From NCBI RefSeq assembly GCF_003202285.1, contig NZ_MASW01000006.1:682001-746000 (forward strand): a stretch of 64,000 nucleotides of DNA, in the 5' to 3' direction. The position numbers were made by a program, and so were the translations under genes. The notes beneath the pieces were generated by a model. It was given only the letters and a program-made list of their open reading frames with translations, searched no databases and was not told where the DNA came from. The DNA is from Prauserella muralis. Lineage in GTDB: Bacteria > Actinomycetota > Actinomycetes > Mycobacteriales > Pseudonocardiaceae. Of the stretch, positions 15,498-23,189 are shown in pieces (positions within the stretch are counted from its first letter, which is position 1; each line of letters opens with the position of its first letter).

Positions 15498-15824
15498 TCA
15501 GACGCCCAGCTCGGCCCGTAGCTGATTCCACTCGACGGCACCCTCGGGCGGTTCGCCGGTGCGGCGGGTCCGCTCGGCCTGCTGGAGCATCCGACGGTGC
15601 GCGGCCGGGTCGGCCTGCGTCATCTGGGCGATGCGCCGCCAGTTCGCCAACGTCGACTGCAGCACTTCCAGGCTCACCGTCTCCGACGCGTCCCGTAACG
15701 CCTGCTGATACGCAGCCTCGAACGCGGGAACTTCCTCGGGCAGCAGGGCAGCCCGGATGTCCCGGGGCAAGTCGAATCGCGCCCGGTCCGGGTTCCTGCC
15801 GTGGTGCGAGGCCGCCGCAGTCAT
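15498..15824 (-). CDS. DUF6247-like small protein (antitoxin-position partner)
   Basis: 108 residues. The core LPRDIRAALLPEEVPAFEAA, then LRDASETVSLEVLQSTLANWRRIA, is characteristic of a small actinomycete family (DUF6247-like) that precedes a toxin-like ORF. It is rich in helix and charge, with no membrane segment. ATG at 15822-15824 is chosen over a longer start that would add 17 uncharacteristic residues. It is the only apparently intact gene between the two tRNA-end repeats. Its partner downstream is frameshifted, so the pair may now be nonfunctional. Confidence 0.65.
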   Translation of the reverse strand: MTAAASHHGRNPDRARFDLPRDIRAALLPEEVPAFEAAYQQALRDASETVSLEVLQSTLANWRRIAQMTQADPAAHRRMLQQAERTRRTGEPPEGAVEWNQLRAELGV

Positions 15825-15912
15825 GCCTACACGATAACCCGCGACGAACCGGCACAGGTCGTTCTGGACACGCATGAAGGACGAAACGCGGCTGCTGGCG
15901 TCGGACGCCGAT

Positions 15913-16050
15913 TCACCGTCGCTTGGTGACGAACGTTCCGCGACCGTGGGTGACTGTCACAGGACCCTCGTCGCGCAGCGCCATCACGGCTCGCCGAACC
16001 GTCACACGTGCCACGCCGCAGATGGCCGCAAGTTCCCTGACCCAGGACGT
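15913..16050 (-). pseudogene. GntR-family regulator fragment (HTH only)
   Basis: 46 codons reading WVRELAAICGVARVTVRRA, then DEGPVTVTHGRGTFVTKRR and a stop. This is the second half of a GntR winged helix, with the hallmark HGRGTFV wing. An in-frame TAG precedes it (16051-16053) and no start codon is available, so the first helix is lost. GntR regulators (KorSA type) are standard parts of actinomycete integrative elements, which suits its place next to the tRNA. Confidence 0.65.
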
Positions 16051-16170
16051 CTACATGGGGCGCGGGGGCGCGTCGCCTCGGGCAGCGTCGGCGCTGGAGT
16101 CGCTCGAAAATGGCGGGCGATTCGAATTCCGGGGATAAACCGGGGAAATGATCTCGGATGCCCTGCCCCA

Positions 16171-16230
16171 GGTCGCTGACCAGTGCGGATAGTGCCCCCG
16201 ACGGGACTCGAACCCGCACTTGATCGATTT
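16171..16230. repeat. tRNA 3' end and flank matching 14984-15041 (attachment-site-like repeat, right)
   Basis: This segment overlaps the 3' half of the tRNA and about 20 bases beyond it. The matching degenerate copy lies 1.19 kb to the left in the same orientation, enclosing a GntR fragment and a broken toxin-like pair. Confidence 0.6.
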
Positions 16231-16266
16231 TAAGTCGACTGCCTCTGCCGATTGGGCTACGGGGGC
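16193..16266 (-). tRNA. tRNA with anticodon UAA (Leu by codon) but short variable loop
   Basis: 74 bases, cloverleaf complete: acceptor GCCCCCG/CGGGGGC with A73, anticodon stem GTCGA/TCGAT around the loop CTTAAAA (anticodon TAA at 34-36), variable loop of five bases (CAAGT), and T-arm GCGGG-TTCGAGT-CCCGT. The D-stem is weak (three pairs, one mismatch). CCA is not encoded. The anticodon would read UUA leucine codons, yet bacterial leucine tRNAs have a long variable arm and this one does not. Amino acid identity is therefore uncertain. It lies 27 bases downstream of ndh. Confidence 0.75.
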
Positions 16267-16293
16267 ACCGTGCAGCTTATGCCCCCGTGGCCG

Positions 16294-17616
16294 TCAGGAC
16301 CGAGAAGCCCGGGCGAACTCTTCCTTCGGGTTGTTGATCTGGCCCAGCGAGACGACCTCGCGGCGGAGCAGGCCACCCAGCGCCCAGTCGAGCAGGATCC
16401 GGACCTTGCGGTTGAAGGTCGGCATGGCCTTGACGTGGTAGGCGCGGTGCATCACCCAGGCCGCGAAGCCCTTGACCTTGATGTTGAACGTGTCCGCGAC
16501 ACCCTTGTGCAGGCCGAGGCTGGCCACCGAGCCGACGTTCCTGTGGTAGTAGTCCACCGGCTGACCGCCCCGGAGCACCCGGATGATGTTCTTCGCCAGG
16601 TGGCGCGCCTGCCGCACCGCGTGCTGGGCGTTCGGCGGGCAGGTCGCCGTCGGGTCCTCCTCGGTCCGCGAGAGGTCCGGCACGGCCGCGATGTCGCCCG
16701 CCGTCCACACGTTCGGCTGGCCGACCACCTGCAGGCCCGCGGTCGCCTGGAGCCTGCCACGCTTGTCGACCGGCAGGTCCGAGTTGGCCAGCACCGGGTT
16801 GGCCTTCACGCCCGCCGTCCAGATGATCGTGTCGCTGTCGAACTCGGTGCCGTCGGAGAGCACGACATGCCCGTTCTCGAACGACTTGGCCGCCGTCGAC
16901 AGGTAGACCTCGATGCCGCGCTTCTCGAGCTGCTCGGCCGTCCAGACGCCCAGCGTCTCGCGCACCTCGGGCAGGATCCGGCCCGCGGCCTCGACGAGCA
17001 CCCACCGGATGTCCTCCGGCTGGATGTTCTCGTAGTAGCGGGTCGCGAAGCGCGTCATGTCCTCCAGCTCGGCGAGCGCCTCGATGCCCGCGAAGCCACC
17101 GCCGACAACGGTGAAGGTGAGCAAACGCTTGCGCAGCTCGGGGTCGAGCGTGCTGGCGGCCTCGTCCAGCTTCGTCAGCACGTGATTGCGCAGGTAGATC
17201 GCCTCGCCGATGGTCTTGAAGGCGATGCCCTCCTCGGCGAGGCCGGGGATCGGCAGGATCCGCGCGACCGAGCCGAGCGCCACCACGAGCACGTCGTAGT
17301 TGAGCTGCTCGATGTGGCCGTCGGCCGCCTCGACCGTGACGGTCTTGCGCTCGTTCTCGATCTTGGTGACGCGCGCGGTGAGCACGTGGCAGCGTCGGAG
17401 CACCCGGCGCAGCGGCACCACCACGTGCCGGGGCTCGATGGCCCCGGCAGCCGCCTCGGGGAGGAACGGCTGGTAGGTCATGTGCGGCTGAGGATCGACG
17501 ATGGTCACGGAGGCCTCGTTGGCGCGGAGCTTCTTCTGGAGTCCCAGCGCCGTGTACAAGCCGACGTATCCGCCACCGAGGACCAGGATCCGCGTCGGTT
17601 CCGACTTGACTGCCAT
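16294..17616 (-). CDS. ndh: Type II NADH dehydrogenase (non-proton-pumping)
   Basis: 440 residues. FAD-binding GGGYVG (14-19), quinone-side motif TYQPFLPEAAAGAIEPRH, NADH-binding VVGGGFAGIE near residue 170, and VWTAGDIAAVPDL near 300, all in the NDH-2 order. The C-terminal ~60 residues form an amphipathic region for membrane attachment. It oxidises NADH and reduces menaquinone without pumping protons. It stands alone, with a tRNA after it and a uracil-DNA glycosylase before it on the same strand. The 84-base upstream gap should hold its promoter. Confidence 0.9.
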   Translation of the reverse strand: MAVKSEPTRILVLGGGYVGLYTALGLQKKLRANEASVTIVDPQPHMTYQPFLPEAAAGAIEPRHVVVPLRRVLRRCHVLTARVTKIENERKTVTVEAADGHIEQLNYDVLVVALGSVARILPIPGLAEEGIAFKTIGEAIYLRNHVLTKLDEAASTLDPELRKRLLTFTVVGGGFAGIEALAELEDMTRFATRYYENIQPEDIRWVLVEAAGRILPEVRETLGVWTAEQLEKRGIEVYLSTAAKSFENGHVVLSDGTEFDSDTIIWTAGVKANPVLANSDLPVDKRGRLQATAGLQVVGQPNVWTAGDIAAVPDLSRTEEDPTATCPPNAQHAVRQARHLAKNIIRVLRGGQPVDYYHRNVGSVASLGLHKGVADTFNIKVKGFAAWVMHRAYHVKAMPTFNRKVRILLDWALGGLLRREVVSLGQINNPKEEFARASRS

Positions 17617-17700
17617 GACTCCATGGTCGCACCGGTCCCCGGGGAATGCTCGCGGACCCTACCTGGCTGTGACCAGCGTCGCCACGTTTACGCAAACGAT

Positions 17701-18408
17701 TCAGTCGAGCCCCGCGAGTGATGCTCCTCTCGCGAGCACCTCACGCACCATGGCAGGCGTCAACCTGCCCGTGAAGGTGTTCTGCTGCGACACGTGGTAG
17801 CACCCGAGCAGGTGCAGCTCGGACGGCCCTTCCAGGCGCACGTGCGCGCCGTGACCGAAACGCGGGCGCGGGCGCGGCACCTCCCACCCCGCCTCGGCGA
17901 GCACCGGCAGCAGCGCCTGCCAGCCGAACCCGCCCAGAACCACCACGGCACGCAGCGTCGGGCGGAGCAGCTCCAGCTCGCGGGCCAGCCACGGGCGGCA
18001 CGTGTCACGCTCGGCAGGGGTCGGCTTGTTGTCGGGGGGCGCGCAGTGCACCGGCGCGGTGACGCGCGTACCGCGCAGGGTCAGGCCGTCGTCGCGGTGC
18101 ACCGCCGTGGGCTGCGAGGCCAGCCCCACGTCGTAGAGGGCCTGGAACAGCACGTCGCCCGAGCGGTCGCCCGTGAACATCCGGCCGGTGCGGTTGCCGC
18201 CGTGCGCGGCAGGCGCGAGCCCGACCAGGGCCAGCGAGGCGTCGGCGGGCCCGAAGCCGGGCACCGGCCTGCCCCAGTACTGCTCGCCCGCGTAGGCGGC
18301 GCGCTTGGTCCTCGCCACCTGCTCCCGCCACCGCACCAGGCGGGGACAGGCGCGGCACTCGCTCACGGCCGCGTCGAGCGCCGCGAGCGACTTCGGTGCT
18401 GTCGCCAC
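17701..18408 (-). CDS. Family 5 uracil-DNA glycosylase (UdgB, Fe-S)
   Basis: 235 residues. N-terminal Cys18 and Cys21 (SECRACPRLVRW) begin the 4Fe-4S cluster set, motif 1 is GLAPAAHGGNRTG (from 63), and the distal motif is CYHVSQQNTFTG. Motif 1 with Ala instead of an Asp/Asn catalyst is the hallmark of family 5 (UdgB). The enzyme removes uracil, hypoxanthine and related bases from DNA. It is divergent from the S10 peptidase, with 32 bases between the starts. Confidence 0.88.
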   Translation of the reverse strand: MATAPKSLAALDAAVSECRACPRLVRWREQVARTKRAAYAGEQYWGRPVPGFGPADASLALVGLAPAAHGGNRTGRMFTGDRSGDVLFQALYDVGLASQPTAVHRDDGLTLRGTRVTAPVHCAPPDNKPTPAERDTCRPWLARELELLRPTLRAVVVLGGFGWQALLPVLAEAGWEVPRPRPRFGHGAHVRLEGPSELHLLGCYHVSQQNTFTGRLTPAMVREVLARGASLAGLD

Positions 18409-18440
18409 AACTCCATTGTGCCGTGATCTAGGTTGGAGCC

Positions 18441-19928
18441 ATGCCCGAGACCACGAACAACGACGCCGCCGAGCCCACCGGCAAGGCGGAGTCCGCGCCG
18501 GAGCCCACCGACGACCTGGTCACCACCCAGCACACGCTCACGGTCAAGCGCCGCAAGCTGGCCTACACGGCCCAGACCGGGCGGATCGTGCTGCGCAAGG
18601 AGGTCCTCACCGACGGCAAGTTCGAGGGTCACAGGCCCAAGGCCGAGGTGTTCGTCACCGCCTACACGCTCGACGGCGCCGACCCGACGACACGACCGGT
18701 GACCTTCGCCTTCAACGGCGGCCCCGGCTCGTCGAGCATCTGGCTGCACATGGGGCTGCTCGGGCCGCGCCGCATCGTCTCGGGCGACGTCGACGCCCCG
18801 GAGCCGCCCCCGTACCGGCTCGCCGACAACCCGGAGACGCTGCTCGCGCACAGCGATCTCGTGTTCATCGACCCGGTCTCCACCGGGTACTCGCGCGCCG
18901 CCAACGGGGAGAAACCGAAGGACTACCACGGGTTCACGCCCGACGTGGAGTCGGTCGGCGAGGTGATCCGCCTGTGGACCTCCCGCAACGAGCGGTGGAT
19001 GTCGCCCAAGTTCGTCGCCGGCGAGTCGTACGGCACCCTGCGGGCCGCGGCGCTGGCGTCGCACCTGCAGGAGCGGCACGGCCTCTACCTCAACGGGCTG
19101 CTGCTGATCTCGTCGGTGCTCGACATGGGCACGATCGTCTTCCACGAGGGCAACGACCTGCCCTACTCCCTGTACGTGCCGACGTACGCCGCCATCGCGC
19201 ACTACCACGGCAAGCACGGCGACCGCGCGCTGGAGGACGTACTCGCCGAGGCGGAGGAGTTCGCCGCGCGCGACCTGCCGTGGGCGCTGCAGCGCGGCGC
19301 CCGGCTCTCCGCCGACGAACGAACCGACCTGGTGAGCAGGCTCGCCGGACTCACCGGGCTTTCGGAGTCCTATGTAGACCGGGTGAACCTGCGCATCGAG
19401 CACGTCCGCTTCTTCACGGAGCTGCTGAGGGACGAGGGCCTCACCACCGGCCGCATGGACGGCCGGTTCACCACGTGGGAGCCGGACGGCGGCCGGGAGC
19501 ACATGAGCGACGACGCCTCGATCTCGCGCATCATCGGCGCGTACTCGGCGGGCTTCAACCACTACGTGCGTTCCGAGCTGGAGTACTCCAACGACCTGCC
19601 GTACGAGATCCTCTCGCTCGATGTCAACCGCGCGTGGTCGTACTCCGACTTCGAGGGCCGCTCGGTGTCCGTGGTGGACGGTCTCAGCGCCGCGATGCGC
19701 GCCAACCCCCATCTGCGGCTGCACGTGGCGCTCGGCCACTACGACGGCGCGACGCCGTACTACGCGGCCGAACACGTGCTGGCGCAGCTGCGCATCCCGG
19801 ACGACCTTCGGTCCAATGTGGAGACCGCCTACTACCCGGCGGGCCACATGATGTACGTCCACGAACCGTCGCGGGTGCAGCAGTCCAGGGATCTGGCGGC
19901 CTTCGTCCGGTCCGCGGCCAACCGCTGA
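18441..19928 (+). CDS. S10-family serine carboxypeptidase-like protein, cytosolic
   Basis: 495 residues. FNGGPGSSS (91-99) forms the oxyanion region, GESYG (194-198) holds the nucleophile Ser196, and GHYDGATP supplies the Asp (about 435) and PAGHMMY the His (about 469) of the triad. This is the carboxypeptidase Y fold, less common in bacteria than in fungi and plants. No signal peptide is present: the N-terminus is acidic and hydrophilic (MPETTNNDAAEPTGKAESAP), so it is likely cytosolic or exported by another route. It ends 7 bases from the converging sigma factor gene. Substrate unknown. Confidence 0.87.
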   Translation: MPETTNNDAAEPTGKAESAPEPTDDLVTTQHTLTVKRRKLAYTAQTGRIVLRKEVLTDGKFEGHRPKAEVFVTAYTLDGADPTTRPVTFAFNGGPGSSSIWLHMGLLGPRRIVSGDVDAPEPPPYRLADNPETLLAHSDLVFIDPVSTGYSRAANGEKPKDYHGFTPDVESVGEVIRLWTSRNERWMSPKFVAGESYGTLRAAALASHLQERHGLYLNGLLLISSVLDMGTIVFHEGNDLPYSLYVPTYAAIAHYHGKHGDRALEDVLAEAEEFAARDLPWALQRGARLSADERTDLVSRLAGLTGLSESYVDRVNLRIEHVRFFTELLRDEGLTTGRMDGRFTTWEPDGGREHMSDDASISRIIGAYSAGFNHYVRSELEYSNDLPYEILSLDVNRAWSYSDFEGRSVSVVDGLSAAMRANPHLRLHVALGHYDGATPYYAAEHVLAQLRIPDDLRSNVETAYYPAGHMMYVHEPSRVQQSRDLAAFVRSAANR

Positions 19929-19935
19929 GCGGCAC

Positions 19936-20832
19936 TCAGCGCAAGGTCAGCGGCGTCTCGGACTCGACGTGGGTGAGCTTCTCCGGGTTGCGCACGTAGT
20001 AGATGCCGGTGATGCGGGCGTTCTCGACGCGGATCGCCATGATCCCGTCGAGTTCGCCGCCGAGGCGCACGACGAGGGCAGGATGGCCGTTGACCACGGT
20101 GACCTCACCGGTCAGCGGGTCCTCGAGCCTGCCGAGCCCGCCGAAGAGCAGCCTGCCCACCTTCTCGGCGCCGGCCACCGGCCGCAACGCCGCCTGCTTC
20201 ACGCCGCCGCCGTCGCTGACGAGCACCACCTCGGGGGCGAGCACGTCGAGCAGCCCCTGCAGGTCCCGGGTCTCCACCGCGCGCTGGAACGACTCCAGCG
20301 CCGCCCGGGTCTGGCTCGCCGAGACCACCGTGCGCCGCCTGCGCGCCTCGACGTGCCTGCGGGCGCGCAGCGCGATCTGGCGCACGGTCACGGGGCTCTT
20401 GTCGACGGCGTCCGCGATCTCGTCGTAGGTCAGGCCGAACGCCTCGCGCAGGACGAACACGGCACGCTCGGTCGGCGACAACGTCTCCAGCACGAGCATC
20501 AGCGCCATCGACACGCTCTCGGCGAGCTCGACGTCCTCGGCCACGTCCGGTGTGGTCAGCACCGGCTCGGGCAGCCACGGCCCCACGTAGGCCTCCTTGC
20601 GGCGCCGCATGGTGCGCAGCCGGTTGAGCGCCTGCCGGGTCGTGATCCGGACCAGGTAGGCACGCTGGTCGCGCACCTGCGCCAGGTCGACTCTGACCCA
20701 CCGCAGCCAGGTCTCCTGGAGCACGTCCTCGGCGTCGGCGGCCGACCCGAGCATCTCGTAGGCGACCGTGAAGAGCAGGTTGCGGTGCGCGACGAAAGCC
20801 TCGGTCGCCGGGTCCGTGACACCCTCGCCCAT
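19936..20832 (-). CDS. sigJ: ECF41-family (SigJ-like) RNA polymerase sigma factor
   Basis: 298 residues. Region 2 (AYEMLGSAADAEDVLQETWLRW) and region 4 (LTYDEIADAVDKSPVTVRQI) are followed by a fused SnoaL-like C-terminal domain of ~130 residues. Two marks of ECF41 are visible there: DGGG (VSDGGGVK) and the end motif NPEKL. In this family the C-terminal domain replaces a separate anti-sigma factor. A DoxX-family gene is immediately upstream on the same strand, 30 bases away; ECF41 factors are typically linked with small redox or epimerase-type partners that they transcribe. Confidence 0.87.
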   Translation of the reverse strand: MGEGVTDPATEAFVAHRNLLFTVAYEMLGSAADAEDVLQETWLRWVRVDLAQVRDQRAYLVRITTRQALNRLRTMRRRKEAYVGPWLPEPVLTTPDVAEDVELAESVSMALMLVLETLSPTERAVFVLREAFGLTYDEIADAVDKSPVTVRQIALRARRHVEARRRRTVVSASQTRAALESFQRAVETRDLQGLLDVLAPEVVLVSDGGGVKQAALRPVAGAEKVGRLLFGGLGRLEDPLTGEVTVVNGHPALVVRLGGELDGIMAIRVENARITGIYYVRNPEKLTHVESETPLTLR

Positions 20833-20862
20833 TCTCGGGGTTCCTCTCCTCGTCTCGCCGCG

Positions 20863-21249
20863 TCAGGCCGCGAACGGCTCCGGACCGAACCGGCCCCACG
20901 CGATGAAGGCGGCGAGGGCCAGGTAGGTCAGGTTCAGCCCCACGAACAGCGCGCCGTCGCGGTAGCGCACGTGGGTGATGATCGCGCCGATCATCAGCGC
21001 GATCCAGCAGATGGCGGTCACCGGCACCAGCACCGGCGCGATGTCGACCACAGCGGGCAGGACCAGGCCGGCCGCGGCCAGCAGTTCGACGATCCCGAGG
21101 GTCTTGAGGAAGACGACGCTGACGTCCCCGGTCCACGCTCCGCCGTGGATGGCGGCCAGCTTCCGCTGCGGCACGAACGTCTTGTTGAAGCCGCTGAGCA
21201 GGGCCACGGCGGCGAGCAGCCCGGCGGCGATCCAGAGTGCGAGGTTCAT
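20863..21249 (-). CDS. DoxX-family membrane protein, likely ECF41 target
   Basis: 128 residues with four hydrophobic segments (about 3-20, 47-66, 72-90, 100-116) and the short motif SGFNKTFVPQRKLA. DoxX proteins are small membrane proteins linked to redox balance. ATG at 21247-21249 is preceded by GGAG. It lies upstream of sigJ in the same direction with 30 bases between, so both may be read from one sigma-dependent promoter. Its biochemical action is not established. Confidence 0.75.
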   Translation of the reverse strand: MNLALWIAAGLLAAVALLSGFNKTFVPQRKLAAIHGGAWTGDVSVVFLKTLGIVELLAAAGLVLPAVVDIAPVLVPVTAICWIALMIGAIITHVRYRDGALFVGLNLTYLALAAFIAWGRFGPEPFAA

Positions 21250-21285
21250 GAGGCTCCTTGTCGTTGACGAAAGGGTCGGCCCCAA

Positions 21286-21312
21286 GACACCGCGGACTCG
21301 GTCGGCGTGACA
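21286..21312 (-). promoter_or_regulatory. Possible ECF41-type promoter
   Basis: On the minus strand TGTCAC (21312-21307) and GTGTC (21290-21286) are separated by 16 bases, about 36 bases before the DoxX start. ECF41 promoters are described as TGTCACA with a downstream CGTC. The -10 match is imperfect, so this is a candidate only. Confidence 0.35.
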
Positions 21313-21329
21313 GCCTGTGACGCAGAATG

Positions 21330-21360
21330 ACCCGTTACCGGCCGCACGCCGGTAACGGGT
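21330..21360. terminator. Hairpin after the subtilase gene
   Basis: Perfect 13-base arms (ACCCGTTACCGGC and its complement) around the loop CGCAC, with a further GCAGA/TCTGC pairing outside. It lies 13 bases beyond the subtilase stop and has no T-run. Confidence 0.65.
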
Positions 21361-21373
21361 CGCTCTGCACACC

Positions 21374-23104
21374 TCAGCCGCGGGACTGGCGGCCCGCGGT
21401 GACCGCGGCGTAGGCATCCACCGCGCCGTGACCGTAGAAGCCGTTGAACTCCTCGGTGCCCGTGCAGGTCGCGGTGAACGACTCGTCGCGGCCCTCGTCG
21501 AGGTAGTCGACGGTGGCCGGGACCGGGCACGCGATCTCGGCCGCTGTGCCGAGCAGGACCCGCTCCACGGCGTCCGGGCTCATGCCGAAGTCCCCGAGCC
21601 GCTGCCCGCCGTACTGCGACACGATCAGCGCCGCGACACCGCTCGCGTGTGGTGCGGCCATCGACGTGCCCTGCAGGTACTGGTAGTAGCCCACCGTGCC
21701 GTCGGCCGCACTGGCCCTCAGGACGCCCAGCTCCCTGCCCTGCGGGGTGATCCGGCCCTTGGCGTCCACATTGCCCTCCGCGACGGCGATGTTGCGCGGA
21801 TAGGCCGACAGGATCATGTTCTCGTTGGTGCGGAACCAGTCCGTGCCGAAGAAGTCCCGGTAGAAGCCGCCCGGTGCGGAGACCGAGATCTGCTCCTCGC
21901 CGTAGTTGGAGTAGTCGGCCTTGGCCTGCGACGGCCCGAACGCCGACACCGCGATCGTGTGCGCGCCCTCCGTCGGCAGCGAAAGGCACGTGTCGTTGTC
22001 GATCGTGCGCTCGTGCTCGTTGCCCGCCGGGTAGTTGGGGCTGCCCGAGTCGGGCTGCGGCGCCCCGAGGTCGGTGTGCTGGTTGCCCAGCGCCACCACC
22101 TGAGTCACGCCCTTGCGGTGCGCGTAGGACAGGGCCCGGTGGACGGCCGCGATCGTGATCCGCTGCGCCTGCTGCTGCTCGGCGGAGTCGGCCTCGTTCG
22201 CCACGCAGTTGTAGAGCCACGGGTCGATGTAGAACGACATGTTGATGACGTCGATGCCGTGGTCGGCCGCGTAGGTGATGGCGTCGACGGAGGGCTGCAG
22301 GAAGAAGTAGCCGGAGTCCTGGCCCGCCCGCAGGTTCACCAGGCGGACGTTCGGGGCGACGCCGGAGATGCCGGTGCCGTTCGCCGCCGCCGCGATGGTG
22401 CCCGCCACGTGCGTTCCGTGCCCGTTGCCGTCGTGGTCGGCCGGGTCGACGCAACCGCGGAACTCGCACGGCCCGTCCACCTCGTTGCCGTTCGGGTCGG
22501 CCGGGATGTCGCGCACGAAGTTGCGCGACAGCGCCGCGTCGAAGTTCGGCTTGATGTCCGGATGCGAGCCGTCGACCCCGGTGTCGATCACGCCGACGGT
22601 GACCCGCCGGTCGCCCGGCTGCACGGTGCGCGCCAGGTCGGACCGGACCGACTTGAGGCCCCACAGGTGCTCGTCGAGCGGATCGCCGCCGGCCGGCCCG
22701 GCCTTCGCCGCCGGCCGCCGGGAGGTGCCGGGCACATGACGGTTCTCCCGCTCCACGGCATCGTCGGACACGGCCCTGCGCTGCTGTGGCGCCGCACCGA
22801 TCGGCCGGGCCCTGCCCGCGCCGTCCACGGCGGCGTCGTCGGCGAGCCGGGCCGCGAAGCCGTTCGCGGGCGCGGTCGCGGTGATGAGCCCGACCGCCCG
22901 GTTCACGGTGCGGACGGTGCCGCCCGCGTCGCGCACCGCCTCCACGGCCGCCGCGACCGGCTGTCCCTCGGCGGCGAGCACGGTGTACTCCGTTGCCGGA
23001 CCGGACAGCTCCGGCTGTGCGGCGGCGGCCGGGGCGGCCATGGTCAGCAGGCCGCCGAGCAGCGGTGCGGTGAGCATCGCCGCGACACGTTTCGGTTTCC
23101 TCAC
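21374..23104 (-). CDS. Secreted S8-family (subtilisin-like) serine protease
   Basis: 576 residues. Signal peptide at 1-29 (basic MRKPKR, hydrophobic core, APAAAAQ cut region). A propeptide-like region follows to about residue 140. The catalytic domain has Asp174 (VIDTGVDGSHPD), His229 (GNGHGTHVAG) and Ser481 (GTSMAAPHASG). Two Cys near the C-terminus (CPVPATVDYL ... ATCTGTEE) may form a disulfide. GTG at 23102-23104 has AAGGAA upstream. It is monocistronic, with a hairpin after it. It would be exported and self-processed; the substrate is unknown. Confidence 0.9.
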   Translation of the reverse strand: MRKPKRVAAMLTAPLLGGLLTMAAPAAAAQPELSGPATEYTVLAAEGQPVAAAVEAVRDAGGTVRTVNRAVGLITATAPANGFAARLADDAAVDGAGRARPIGAAPQQRRAVSDDAVERENRHVPGTSRRPAAKAGPAGGDPLDEHLWGLKSVRSDLARTVQPGDRRVTVGVIDTGVDGSHPDIKPNFDAALSRNFVRDIPADPNGNEVDGPCEFRGCVDPADHDGNGHGTHVAGTIAAAANGTGISGVAPNVRLVNLRAGQDSGYFFLQPSVDAITYAADHGIDVINMSFYIDPWLYNCVANEADSAEQQQAQRITIAAVHRALSYAHRKGVTQVVALGNQHTDLGAPQPDSGSPNYPAGNEHERTIDNDTCLSLPTEGAHTIAVSAFGPSQAKADYSNYGEEQISVSAPGGFYRDFFGTDWFRTNENMILSAYPRNIAVAEGNVDAKGRITPQGRELGVLRASAADGTVGYYQYLQGTSMAAPHASGVAALIVSQYGGQRLGDFGMSPDAVERVLLGTAAEIACPVPATVDYLDEGRDESFTATCTGTEEFNGFYGHGAVDAYAAVTAGRQSRG

Positions 23105-23189
23105 TCGGTTTCCTTCCTCGAGCGCGAGTGAGAAAAACCTAACCGGCGGCCGACGTCCGCGGTGGGAAATACCTACGAAAGTGAGGTGT

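Noticed and set aside
13396-16192. Looked for transposase or integrase genes in the decayed zone
   Set aside because: No DDE or tyrosine-recombinase motifs were found on either strand.
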